Assembly (NCBI RefSeq): GCF_052065755.1
Contig: NZ_JBQHTK010000005.1
Coordinates: 111,766-175,765, forward strand
Direction: 5' to 3'
Source of the DNA: Allocoprococcus sp004560705
GTDB taxonomy: Bacteria > Bacillota > Clostridia > Lachnospirales > Lachnospiraceae
Length of the DNA: 64,000 nucleotides
Each line of letters starts with the position of its first letter. Within the stretch, counting starts at the first letter, position 1. The notes under the pieces are model-generated. The model was not told where the DNA came from and searched no databases. It was given only the letters and a program-made list of their open reading frames with translations. Shown one piece after another: positions 8,588-18,400 of the stretch. The translations under genes were made by a program, and so were the position numbers.

Positions 8588-8596
8588 AGTATAACA
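8588..8596 (-). promoter_or_regulatory. Promoter of the riboswitch-grdXEB transcript
   Basis: Minus-strand TGTTATACT is an extended -10 (TG-T-TATACT). The -35 region is weak. Directly upstream, at 8624-8635 and 8646-8657, is a direct repeat of TTATAGATTTTT (plus strand) with a 22-bp period, a position where an activator could bind. Confidence 0.55.
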
Positions 8597-8687
8597 CATC
8601 TAAAATTAAAATGCTAGTCTCTTTTATAGATTTTTACACTTTTTATTATAGATTTTTTCAATAAATATATTCCGTTACATATTGGAA

Positions 8688-10070
8688 TTATTTGCTTGTC
8701 TTCTTTTGCTTTGGCAGGAAATTATGATAGTAATCGTTATATACTTCCTTAATTGTTCCCGTCAATGCCAATAGAGCTATAATGTTAGGAAGAACCATCA
8801 AACTGTTGAAGCAGTCTGCCATATTCCAAACGAGTTCCACTTCCTGAAGAGAACCAAATACTACGCATACACAAACAAGTACTGAATAAATCTTAACTGC
8901 TTTTCCGCCAAACAGGTATCTGATATTTGCTTCTCCGAAGAAATACCATCCGATAATGGTAGAGAATGCGAAGAACAACATACAGATTGCAATAAAGATT
9001 TCACCAAACTTACCGTATAATGTAGAGAAAGCATACTGGCTAAGTTCAGCACCGGTCTTTCCGGTTGCTCTGGAACCGGTTGTGATAATAACGAGTGCTG
9101 TCAGGTTCAGGATTACGAATGTATCAATAAATACACCTGCCATAGCTACGAATCCCTGTTCAACCGGATGATTTACTTTCGCAACAGCGTGAGCGTGCGG
9201 GGTAGAACCCATACCAGCTTCGTTAGAGAAAAGACCTCTGGCAACACCTTTTGTGATTGCAAGTTTGATCGTTGCACCAAGTGCACCACCGGCAACTGCT
9301 GAAGGATTGAAAGCGCCAACTACGATGTCCTTGAATGCTCCAGGAATTGCTGTAAAGTTAGCAAAAATAACAATCAGAGAACCGATAATATAGAACGCTG
9401 CCATAATCGGAACGATCGTCTCTGTAACTTTCGCAATACGTTTCATACCACCTGTAAATACGAACAGAGAAGCGATTGCAATGATAACACCCATAACAAT
9501 CTTTGGAATTCCGAAAGCGGTGTTCCATGATGCTGCAATGGAGTTCGCCTGAACTGCATTTCCCATAAAGCCAAGCGCCAAGATGATCAGGACTGCAAAT
9601 ATAGCTGCAAATACTTTTCCGAACGTTCCCTTAAATGCTGCACGGATGTAATAAACAGGACCACCTGTAACTGTTCCGTCTTCTCCGACCTGTTTATACT
9701 TCTGAGCCATGCAAGCCTCACCGAAAATCGTTGCCATTCCGAGGAATGCACTGATCCACATCCAGAAGATCGCTCCAGGACCACCAACTGCGATTGCAGT
9801 TGCGGCACCGGCGATATTACCTGTACCTACCTGAGCTGCGATTGCGGTTGCAAGAGCCTGAAAAGATGACATACCGTCCTTGCCTGCATCACCTTTTTTG
9901 GAAAACAATCCTCCGAATGTTCTCCTCATACTTTCGCCAAAACCTCTCACCTGAATAAACCCTAATTTGAACGAGAACCAGATACCAGCTCCCACAAGGG
10001 CAATCAGAAGAACCGATCCAGTCAATAAATCATTGACTTTCAAAACCATGCTGTTAAATACTTCGTACAC
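8688..10070 (-). CDS. Sodium:alanine/glycine symporter (AGCS family)
   Basis: A 460-residue integral membrane protein with about ten hydrophobic segments that would import alanine or glycine with Na+. Family signatures include the stretch GTGNIAGAATAIAVGGPG near residue 90 and SNEAGMGSTPHAHA near residue 280. Translation starts at a GTG (10068-10070) preceded by AGGAGGG. It has its own promoter and lies immediately upstream of the riboswitch-controlled grd operon on the same strand. That position makes glycine the likely substrate, feeding both the sensor and the reductase; this is inference from context. Confidence 0.88.
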   Translation of the reverse strand: MYEVFNSMVLKVNDLLTGSVLLIALVGAGIWFSFKLGFIQVRGFGESMRRTFGGLFSKKGDAGKDGMSSFQALATAIAAQVGTGNIAGAATAIAVGGPGAIFWMWISAFLGMATIFGEACMAQKYKQVGEDGTVTGGPVYYIRAAFKGTFGKVFAAIFAVLIILALGFMGNAVQANSIAASWNTAFGIPKIVMGVIIAIASLFVFTGGMKRIAKVTETIVPIMAAFYIIGSLIVIFANFTAIPGAFKDIVVGAFNPSAVAGGALGATIKLAITKGVARGLFSNEAGMGSTPHAHAVAKVNHPVEQGFVAMAGVFIDTFVILNLTALVIITTGSRATGKTGAELSQYAFSTLYGKFGEIFIAICMLFFAFSTIIGWYFFGEANIRYLFGGKAVKIYSVLVCVCVVFGSLQEVELVWNMADCFNSLMVLPNIIALLALTGTIKEVYNDYYHNFLPKQKKTSK

Positions 10071-10128
10071 AACATACCCTCCTTTTTTGTCTCATAGATA
10101 TTTTTTATGAATATCATTTGTTATATCT

Positions 10129-10157
10129 ATAATATCGTATTTGTCTAATTTATTCAA
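10129..10157 (-). promoter_or_regulatory. Promoter of the AGCS symporter gene
   Basis: Minus strand: TTGAAT (10152-10157), a 17-bp spacer, TATTAT (10129-10134), about 60 nt upstream of the GTG start. Confidence 0.7.
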
Positions 10158-10231
10158 GTTTTTTTGTTCAAAACAATCATTTTTGTGCATATTGTCTTTT
10201 TACAAAATGTTAAAATTGTCATATAATCCAA

Positions 10232-10267
10232 CAAAAATGCCAAACCGCCCATTTTACGCGGTTTGGC
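10232..10267 (-). terminator. Intrinsic terminator after purB
   Basis: Minus strand: GCCAAACCGC and GCGGTTTGGC pair around an 8-9-nt loop, followed by ATTTTTGTT. It ends the purF-purB unit. Confidence 0.85.
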
Positions 10268-10343
10268 ACATTACGATTTTATTATAGATTTTTTCTATTT
10301 CTTAATTTTCGTCAATATATCCAAACTTTTAACAATCTGACCA

Positions 10344-11777
10344 CTATACATTGATTTCGGCTTTGACTCCAAGAAGTTCTTTATTCTCTTCCAGAATAGG
10401 CGCAATTACATTTTTCAGGAATGCATCCACCTGTTCAGGAGAACGTCCTACATATTTAGAAGGATCCATGGTCTTCTGAAGATCTTCAAGGCTCAGGTTG
10501 AACGCATCGTCCTGCGCAATCAGTTCCAGAAGATTGTTGTCCAGTCCTTTTTCTTTCACATTACGCCCTGCTTCCATAGAAAGCTCACGGATTCTTTCAT
10601 GAAGTTCCTGACGGTCTCCACCGGCTTTTACTGCATCCATCATGATATTCTCTGTAGCCATAAACGGGAGCTCAGACATCAGACGTTTTTCAATAACTTT
10701 CGGATATACAACCAGTCCATCCACAACATTCAAGCAAAGATCCAGAATACCGTCGATCGCAAGGAAGCCTTCCGGAATGCTGAGACGTTTATTTGCAGAA
10801 TCATCCAGTGTTCTTTCAAACCATTGTGTGGCAGAAGTAATCGCAGGATTCAGTGCATCAACCATCACATATCTTGACAAAGATGCGATTCGTTCACTTC
10901 TCATCGGATTTCTCTTGTATGCCATTGCGGAAGAACCGATCTGTGTCTTCTCAAACGGCTCTTCTACCTCTTTCAAATGCTGAAGGAGACGGATGTCATT
11001 GGAGAATTTATGTGCACTTGCTGCGATTCCGGCAAGGACATTCATTACCCGGGTATCAACTTTACGGGAATAAGTCTGTCCGGATACGGGATAGCATGCC
11101 TCGAATCCCATCTTCTGGGCGATCATCGGATCAATCTTATCGATCTTCTCCTGATCTCCCTCGAACAGCTCCAGAAAACTTGCCTGGGTTCCGGTCGTTC
11201 CTTTTGATCCGAGAAGCTTCAGGCTTCCGAGAACATAGTCAAGATCAGCAAGATCCATGGTGAATTCCTGCATCCAGAGTGTTGCTCTCTTTCCCACCGT
11301 GGTCGGCTGCGCCGGCTGAAAATGAGTAAATGCAAGTGTCGGCAGACTCTTATACTGATCCGCAAATCTGGAGAGCTCGTCAATTACATTTACCAGTTTC
11401 TTTTTCACAAGCTTCAAAGCTTCTGACATAATGATGATATCGGTATTATCGCCGACATAGCAGGAAGTAGCTCCAAGATGAATGATTCCTTTTGCTTTCG
11501 GGCATTGCTGTCCATATGCATACACATGTGACATAACGTCATGGCGCACGATTTTTTCTCTTTCCTTGGCCACTTCGTAATTAATGTCATCCGCGTGGCT
11601 CTTCAGCTCTTCAATCTGTTCGTCCGTAATATTAAGTCCCAGTTCTTTTTCTGTCTCAGCCAGAGCGATCCACAGCTTTCTCCAGGTTCTGAACTTCATA
11701 TCCGGAGAAAAAATATACTGCATCTCCTTACTTGCATACCGCTCGGAAAGCGGACTTTGATATCTGTCGTATCCCAT
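10344..11777 (-). CDS. purB: Adenylosuccinate lyase
   Basis: It removes fumarate from SAICAR and from adenylosuccinate in purine synthesis. The fumarase/aspartase-superfamily signature GSSAMAYKRNPMRSE is near residue 285, with TTVGKRATLWMQEF and THFQPAQPT upstream. I start it at MGYDRYQSPLSERY (11777), which has a GAGGAA ribosome site 6-8 nt upstream; about 477 residues. It follows purF on the same strand with 59 nt between, so they are probably cotranscribed. Confidence 0.96.
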   Translation of the reverse strand: MGYDRYQSPLSERYASKEMQYIFSPDMKFRTWRKLWIALAETEKELGLNITDEQIEELKSHADDINYEVAKEREKIVRHDVMSHVYAYGQQCPKAKGIIHLGATSCYVGDNTDIIIMSEALKLVKKKLVNVIDELSRFADQYKSLPTLAFTHFQPAQPTTVGKRATLWMQEFTMDLADLDYVLGSLKLLGSKGTTGTQASFLELFEGDQEKIDKIDPMIAQKMGFEACYPVSGQTYSRKVDTRVMNVLAGIAASAHKFSNDIRLLQHLKEVEEPFEKTQIGSSAMAYKRNPMRSERIASLSRYVMVDALNPAITSATQWFERTLDDSANKRLSIPEGFLAIDGILDLCLNVVDGLVVYPKVIEKRLMSELPFMATENIMMDAVKAGGDRQELHERIRELSMEAGRNVKEKGLDNNLLELIAQDDAFNLSLEDLQKTMDPSKYVGRSPEQVDAFLKNVIAPILEENKELLGVKAEINV

Positions 11778-11836
11778 AGTTTCTTCCTCTCTTATCATAT
11801 ACTTTTCATATTTGAATGCATTCGGGAATAAATCAA

Positions 11837-13267
11837 TTATTCTTCAAACGCATGTGAAACATCTTTTCCCGGCACTTCCATCGGATAGCTGCCGGTAAAG
11901 CAGGCATCACAGTATGACAGATCGCCTACCATATCTTTCAATTTCGCAATTTCCATATAACCAAGTGAATCGGCCCCAATCATTTCACGAATCTGCTCGG
12001 TTGTATGCGAATGTGCGATCAGCTGTTCATTCGAAGGCACATCGGTTCCAAAATAGCACGGATACAAAAACGGCGGAGAACTGATCCTCACATGTACTTC
12101 CTTTGCGCCGGCTTTTTTCAGCATTTTGATAATATTTGCGCAGGTTGTCCCACGCACGATGGAATCATCCACCATAACGATCCGCTTTCCGCGCACCACT
12201 TCTTCAATTACATTCAGCTTGATCTTAACGCTGGATTCTCTCTGACTCTGCTTCGGTTTAATGAACGTTCTGCCCACATAGCTGTTTTTATGGAATGCCA
12301 TTCCGTAGGGAATTCCCGACTGTTCGGAATACCCTTTTGCAGCAACAAGTCCCGAATCCGGAACACCTACCACAAGATCCGCCTCAACCGGATACGATTC
12401 AGCCAGCGCTTTCCCGGCAATGATACGGGAATGGTAAACGTTGACATTATCGATCGTGCTGTCCATTCTTGCAAAATAGATGTATTCAAAAATACATCTC
12501 GCCTGTTTCTCCGGTGCGATCGCCATACTCTTATCCGAAGTAACTCCATTTTTCGTAAAGCTCACGATTTCTCCCGGCTCTACATCGCGCACAAACTCTG
12601 CCCCCACAGCAGCCAGTGCACAGCTTTCTGAAGCAAGGAACCACGTATTATCACGTTTTCCGATACAAAGCGGTTTGAATCCGAACGGATCTCTTGCCCC
12701 GATCATCTTACGGGGACTGGAGACCACCAGCGCATACGCACCTTTAATCTTCCCCATGGCATTCTTCACCGCCATCTCGGCATTCGGTGTCTTCAGACGT
12801 TCTCTTGCAATATGATATGCGATCACTTCGGAATCGATCGTTGTCTGAAAAATAGCTCCCGTATATTCCAGTTCATGCCGGAGTTCCACCGCATTCGTCA
12901 GATTCCCGTTATGCGCGATTGCAAGAGTTCCTTTCACATAATTAATGACAAGCGGCTGCGCATTCTCAGCTCTTGTACCGCCTGCCGTAGAATACCTTAC
13001 ATGGCCTACCCCAAGATTCCCCTTCAGGCCTTCCAGGCATTCTTCATCAAAAACCTCATTGACCAACCCAAGCCCTTTTTTGAAGAGCACTTTCCGCTTT
13101 CCATACGTATCGGTCACTGCAATACCGCAGCTCTCCTGTCCACGGTGCTGCAAAGCAAATAGCCCATAATACACCGACGGCGCGACATCTCCACCATCCA
13201 TATCGTAAGCTCCAAACACACCGCACTCTTCGCCTAATCCTGTCTCAACTCTTTCAAGTCTGCTCAT
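11837..13267 (-). CDS. purF: Amidophosphoribosyltransferase
   Basis: It catalyses the first committed step of purine synthesis, PRPP plus glutamine to phosphoribosylamine. The N-terminal nucleophile Cys follows a short propeptide (EECGVFGAYD), as in the Bacillus-type Fe-S enzyme that is processed. The PRPP-binding motif VMVDDSIVRGTT is near residue 360, and C-terminal cysteines (SYCDAC) fit the 4Fe-4S cluster. The start at MSRLERVETG (13267) has an AGGAGA site. Promoter TTGATT-17-TATACT lies upstream. Confidence 0.96.
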   Translation of the reverse strand: MSRLERVETGLGEECGVFGAYDMDGGDVAPSVYYGLFALQHRGQESCGIAVTDTYGKRKVLFKKGLGLVNEVFDEECLEGLKGNLGVGHVRYSTAGGTRAENAQPLVINYVKGTLAIAHNGNLTNAVELRHELEYTGAIFQTTIDSEVIAYHIARERLKTPNAEMAVKNAMGKIKGAYALVVSSPRKMIGARDPFGFKPLCIGKRDNTWFLASESCALAAVGAEFVRDVEPGEIVSFTKNGVTSDKSMAIAPEKQARCIFEYIYFARMDSTIDNVNVYHSRIIAGKALAESYPVEADLVVGVPDSGLVAAKGYSEQSGIPYGMAFHKNSYVGRTFIKPKQSQRESSVKIKLNVIEEVVRGKRIVMVDDSIVRGTTCANIIKMLKKAGAKEVHVRISSPPFLYPCYFGTDVPSNEQLIAHSHTTEQIREMIGADSLGYMEIAKLKDMVGDLSYCDACFTGSYPMEVPGKDVSHAFEE

Positions 13268-13331
13268 TGGTCTGTCTCTCCTGTTCAATTGAATGTAGTC
13301 AATTTCTCATATTAATTCTTATTACAAAGAG

Positions 13332-13360
13332 AGTATAATACACCGAATATAGAAAATCAA
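13332..13360 (-). promoter_or_regulatory. Promoter of purF-purB
   Basis: Minus strand: TTGATT (13355-13360), 17-bp spacer, TATACT (13332-13337), about 65 nt before the purF start. No purine riboswitch core was recognised in the short leader. Confidence 0.75.
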
Positions 13361-13366
13361 TCTTTT

Positions 13367-14128
13367 TTACCCTCTTCTGTATTCTCTCTTCCACTCTTCC
13401 AGAAGCTCCGGCGATGCCTTTAACGAAATTTTTCCCTTTTCCCTGGCAATTTTTTCTGCAAGTTTATTATCCACTTCAAGGAAAATCTGGTTTCCTGAGA
13501 TCATTTTCTGATACTCGTCCACCGGCATATACCGGTAGCAGGCATAGACATATCCTTCCAGCATCCGGCTGTCTTCACATATCTTATATGCCTTCTCGTA
13601 CATCCTGGCGGATTCCTCGTAAAGAAACGCTCTTCCATATGCACTCGCAAGACAGGCATATACTCTTCCATAAAAACGTTTGTCCACGCTGTCATCCCGC
13701 TCACTGTTCACGATCGACATATAGACAAGAATCGCGGACTCCAACTCTCCACTTTCCATAAGTGTGTCAGCCTTGTATTTCTGGCGTTCCACTTCTTTCT
13801 GGTTTTTCAACTTTTCGAGCACATTCTGAATATGAGCCAGTTCGCCCTGAGTATATATCTTGGCATCGTTCAGGACATACAGTACAAACTGCTCCACAGA
13901 AACATGATTTTTCAACATTTCCATCAAAGACTCCGCCAACGAAACCAATTCCAGTTCATCCCGAATCCAGCGGCAAAGCTGTTCGTTGATAATCGTATAA
14001 TCAATCAGATACAGGTTATTACAGAGGTAATAGCACAGCTCTTCAATTGTATAAATCCGCTTGTGGATACGGGTTATTTCATATGGATGCTTCGCGCGTT
14101 TTTTATGACAAAGAATTAAACTGCCCAT
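13367..14128 (-). CDS. Tetratricopeptide-like hypothetical protein
   Basis: I do not recognise a named function. The 253-residue product is soluble and largely helical. Its C-terminal half contains a TPR-like pair (about residues 140-200: MESGELESAILVYMSIV and YEESARMYEKAYKI), suited to protein-protein contact. Its start overlaps the end of the DUF5716-type gene by 26 nt, so the two are translationally linked and belong with the large DUF5717-type gene just upstream. The trio is typical of Lachnospiraceae. Confidence 0.75.
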   Translation of the reverse strand: MGSLILCHKKRAKHPYEITRIHKRIYTIEELCYYLCNNLYLIDYTIINEQLCRWIRDELELVSLAESLMEMLKNHVSVEQFVLYVLNDAKIYTQGELAHIQNVLEKLKNQKEVERQKYKADTLMESGELESAILVYMSIVNSERDDSVDKRFYGRVYACLASAYGRAFLYEESARMYEKAYKICEDSRMLEGYVYACYRYMPVDEYQKMISGNQIFLEVDNKLAEKIAREKGKISLKASPELLEEWKREYRRG

Positions 14129-15386
14129 TGCTTCCTCCTAATTCAATCACTTTTTCCGTAAAAAATCCCGTCGGCGGGAAGAATTCTCCGAATCCCACAT
14201 CCTCAAATGTTATGTGGCAGGTCCGTTCATCGGTGAACATCGTGCGTATCCGAAGCCGCAAGGCATAATTCTTACGTTCCGGAAGCCCTTCCAGTGAAAC
14301 CGTCTCCACACGGAGCTTTCCCGTTACCAGAGATTCGATATGAATCTCGATATCCTGATTATCCTCCAACAGCACCTCGCACTGCCGGTCCGATTCATAC
14401 CAGTGTGATCCCCACGCAACCAGTGGATACCACCCTTCTTCTCCCCGGCTGCGCATTTTCAGACAGATCTGTTCCGTCATCTTCGTCTCATCCAGGTAGA
14501 CCGGTCCGTCGATCAGATCCATACTGCGCTGCATCGCCGTATAGCATGCACCTTTGCTGTAGAGATTGTTTCCCATAAAGGCTCTTCGTCCGTTGCAGAG
14601 AACTCTCAGCGAATTCGGATACCAGTTATTCTCAAACCCGTCACCGGTCAGGAAGACGGAGGAAACCACTTTCTTATCAAACACGCTTTGAATAAAGCTT
14701 TTGAAATGTTCATCTGCTGCTTTCGCCTTATCCACATTTAAAACCGGATACACGGATTCCAGCTCTTCCATCTGCGCTTCTGCCACTTTATCGACCGTCA
14801 CAAAGCTTTCCTTTCCTTTCCGGTAACCGGTCTTCAGCTCCCGAAGCATAAAAGCACGTATCACATCCTGATCACAATAGAAAAGTGCCGATTCATACTG
14901 CCATAGTTCCTTGGGCTGGTTAAACATATAATGGCAGAAACTTTCTTTATAATCCTGAACGTAAATATTTTCCTTCATAACACCCAGTTTCTGCCCGATT
15001 CCTTTCATTAAATAACGAATATCCTCGCTCATCTCCGGTACAGTAAAAGTGATACTTTCTATCTTTTCAAAAGACTGCAGCGTCTGCCGTATAAATTCTG
15101 CCAGAAGCCATACCGCTTCAAACTCTTCTCCCGCAATCTGAAGCCGTTCCTTTTTCAGTGCTTTCTCCCAGATATCGGTAACCTGCACACTCCCGCGTAC
15201 ACTGCCCATTCTTTTCGCATTTTTTCCATATGTCCACACTTCTTTATAATATGTCATTGCCAGCGGGATCTGATGATTCTCCGACCCGGTATCCAGTGTA
15301 TCCGGTTCCTGCGTTTCTTCATTCAGAAAACTGATCTGGCAAATCTTCGAATTAATATCGTATCCTATGATACTTCCATGTGACAT
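14103..15386 (-). CDS. DUF5716-type protein
   Basis: A 427-residue protein of a Lachnospiraceae-associated family of unknown function. The N-terminus (SIIGYDINSKICQISF) resembles the first phosphate-loop strand of actin/Hsp70-fold (ASKHA) proteins, and a later stretch, VSSVFLTGDGF, could be the second. That gives a tentative guess of an Hsp70-like ATPase fold. No signal peptide or membrane segment. The ATG follows an AAGGAGGAA site. It lies between the DUF5717-type gene (66 nt upstream) and the TPR gene (overlapping). Family assignment is from memory of the domain and its context. Confidence 0.7.
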   Translation of the reverse strand: MSHGSIIGYDINSKICQISFLNEETQEPDTLDTGSENHQIPLAMTYYKEVWTYGKNAKRMGSVRGSVQVTDIWEKALKKERLQIAGEEFEAVWLLAEFIRQTLQSFEKIESITFTVPEMSEDIRYLMKGIGQKLGVMKENIYVQDYKESFCHYMFNQPKELWQYESALFYCDQDVIRAFMLRELKTGYRKGKESFVTVDKVAEAQMEELESVYPVLNVDKAKAADEHFKSFIQSVFDKKVVSSVFLTGDGFENNWYPNSLRVLCNGRRAFMGNNLYSKGACYTAMQRSMDLIDGPVYLDETKMTEQICLKMRSRGEEGWYPLVAWGSHWYESDRQCEVLLEDNQDIEIHIESLVTGKLRVETVSLEGLPERKNYALRLRIRTMFTDERTCHITFEDVGFGEFFPPTGFFTEKVIELGGSNGQFNSLS

Positions 15387-15452
15387 GAAGTATTCCTCCT
15401 TAAATTATCCGTAAGCATCGTGGGGCAAAAGACCTTAACTCCGTAATTTCAT

Positions 15453-18400
15453 TTAATAAGCGACGAAAATGTCTTCCGCCAGCGCCAGTTCCGCAGCATA
15501 TTCGGTCATGGCGATCTGCAATGCGTCTTCTTTCAATCCGACCATATCATTCAGCCTTCCGTAACGGCCGATCGGCTTCACCTGCTTTGGTTCATAGACA
15601 TGTTTCTCCGTTACCGTAACTTCTCCATTTCCGGTTTCAGTAAAATAATACCGGAGCGATTCGTCTCCAAAGAGAATCCAGGTCTTAATATAAGTATCTT
15701 CATATGCAGGCGTTAATGCTTCCTGCTGATAATTCAGACTGTCGTTGCCATCTTTCCTGATCTGATAAGATACCGTCACTTTGCTGCCCGGTTTCGCATG
15801 ATATTCGATCATCGTCTTGTCATAAAGCTGTACTTCTCTCAGCCAGGTTTCGGGATAGTTCAAATAGAATGAAAAGAAAACCTGCTTTTCACACATTTCT
15901 CTCAGAAACTCTCTCAGCATCGGCTCCAGTTCCTTGTGCACTTCCCGGCTGGAATAGTATTTCAGAAGAGCGATCTTACAGATGTCGGCCAGTTCCTCTT
16001 CCTTCCGGTATTCATTTGCAATAATCGTAAAAACGCATCCTTTTACCTGACGCCCGCATACCACATACTCGCGCGATACATAGGCCAGATATGCCTGTTT
16101 CAGGCGGAAATAGGTGCGGCCCTCATAATAATCCGCAAAAATTTCTTCTTCTCCGAACATCATTTCAGAGAAAAGCATCTGCGTGATGATACGCTCTGAC
16201 AGTTTATAAGTGGTAATATCGTAATCTCTCGCCTTATGCCACAATTTCTTCATATCTTCCGTAGCGCCGCAATAGTATTCGGAAAGATACGTCAGTGTCA
16301 CTTTATCATACTGATCTCGTTTAAAGAGTTCAAAGCATACATAACTCAGGAAATCGTCTTCCTCATATCCTTCTTCCCGGATCCGCATACTGCAGAGGCG
16401 GAAAATATCCGCTTCCTCAAACGCATCTATTCCATATTCACGGATACTCTTCCAGTTTAATTCTTCCTGTTCTCTCTTGTATCCACCATCGCCGTTTTCA
16501 AGCTGGTATTTGCGGAAAATTTCCATATAACGGCTTTCATAAAACAGCCGGATTGTATCATAGGGAATCGAATCCACATAATGCCTTCCTTCCTTGGACT
16601 CCCACACGATCCGAGAGTCTTTACTGTATAAGTAAACGATCGTTCCGGCAGGATTATAGGCCACTCTCTGTCCAATCGTCCCATCCGGTTCCAGAACCAG
16701 GATATACGCCATATTCTTCATAGGCGTTTTTACTTCGTAAGCATGACAGATATCGTACATCGCCTTCATCCGTTCCGGTGTCATATCACGCTCGGTGCAA
16801 CAGCGTTTGTAAATGATCCGCAGCGCCTCATTGATTCTCCGCTGTTCCAGCTGCTCCCACGCAAAACGCTCCATCTGTTCACGATACGCTGCATACAATG
16901 GTCCTGTCTCATCCTGATAGGAAATCATATTCGCATACAGTACCGCCGCTTTTTTATAATTCAGATTATTTCCATGCATAAAATACAGATATACCGATTT
17001 CGGAAATTCTTTTTTGAGATGATCATCGTCGATCGTCATCATATAATACTCATACAGCTGCGCAATCTTAAGATCGGCTTCGACTGCTTTTTCATACCAT
17101 TCAAAGCAATCCGGAGTCGTTCTGTTTCCGCGGATGAGCAATGTACAAATTGCAGTGAGAATCATGGTATCCGGATACATCGCATACACTTTTCGAAGGA
17201 CCCGATCCAGATTCTTGTCGTAATTTCTCTGCTGCGTCGCAAGATTTGCCATATAAAGCGCAATGTCCTTGGTGAGTAATTTATATTTCACAGCGAAATT
17301 CAGGATCTGCACCTCAAAAGAGCCGAGCTTCTTCAGCGAAGTCGGATGTTCCAGGAAACAGCGGTATGCCTGCCAGTAAAGGATGATCTGATTCGCTCCG
17401 TTATAGTAGTGTCGTTCCAGAACGTGGAGTCTCTTGCTGTAATTCTTATATTCCGGATCGATCTCGACCAGCATACAGACAAGCTGCCATGATCTAGGCC
17501 GCTTCATATATGCTTTATTCAGTTCTTCCACCACTCGATTTACATGGCTTCCTGTCTTGCGGATCAAGGCTGTAAGATACAGGTAATATGCAGAAACGAT
17601 TGCATCCTTTCCAATCCCGAAACGACTGTAATTATAGTCGTCCAGAATATCATTTGCCTCGCTGACCTCTCCGCAGAGCAGATGCATATGTGCATCGATC
17701 AGCGGATACACATCGCCTTCGCCCGTGTAGATATCCAGCTTCGAGAGCTTCTCTCTCGTATGTTCCGCCCATTCTTTTACCGGAATTCTTCCCGACATGC
17801 TGGCGAGAAACTCCTTCATCACCTCTGCAAAGATCATATCCGCATCTCTGTGGTCTTCCGCATGATCCTTGTGATCCGCCACCATGATCTCATAGGTCAG
17901 TGATTCATACGGACTCTCAAACACGATCTTTCCGTAATTGTTCCCGGCATGGGTCTTCTCCGGATGGATGATATAGCTGAAATCATACAGATTTCCGACA
18001 AAATCATCTGTCGAAAAATTGTCTCTTGCAATCTGGATAAACTTCCCGTCCACATGGACTCTCACCGGCATATATCCCCAGGTATTCTTTGTAAAATGAA
18101 TGATCTCTTTCGTCGCTTCCTTCAGGTTACGGAACGTTCTCTGAGTCCTTCCCATTGTCAGGAAAATGCACTCTTTCTGCTTGATTCCCACCAGAAACTC
18201 TTCCATTGCCTGTTCGCCCAGCGACCATTTTCGCATATTATCATAAAGGGCGCGGATCCGCGGCTCTTCATACTTAATCACTTCATAGAAATCTCTGGAA
18301 CGGAACAGTCTCTGAGCCTCTGTAAAATCCTGAAGTGCCAGTTTCTTAAAATCACGGGTATTCTGCACCTTTCCATAAGAAGTCATGATATATGGTTTCT

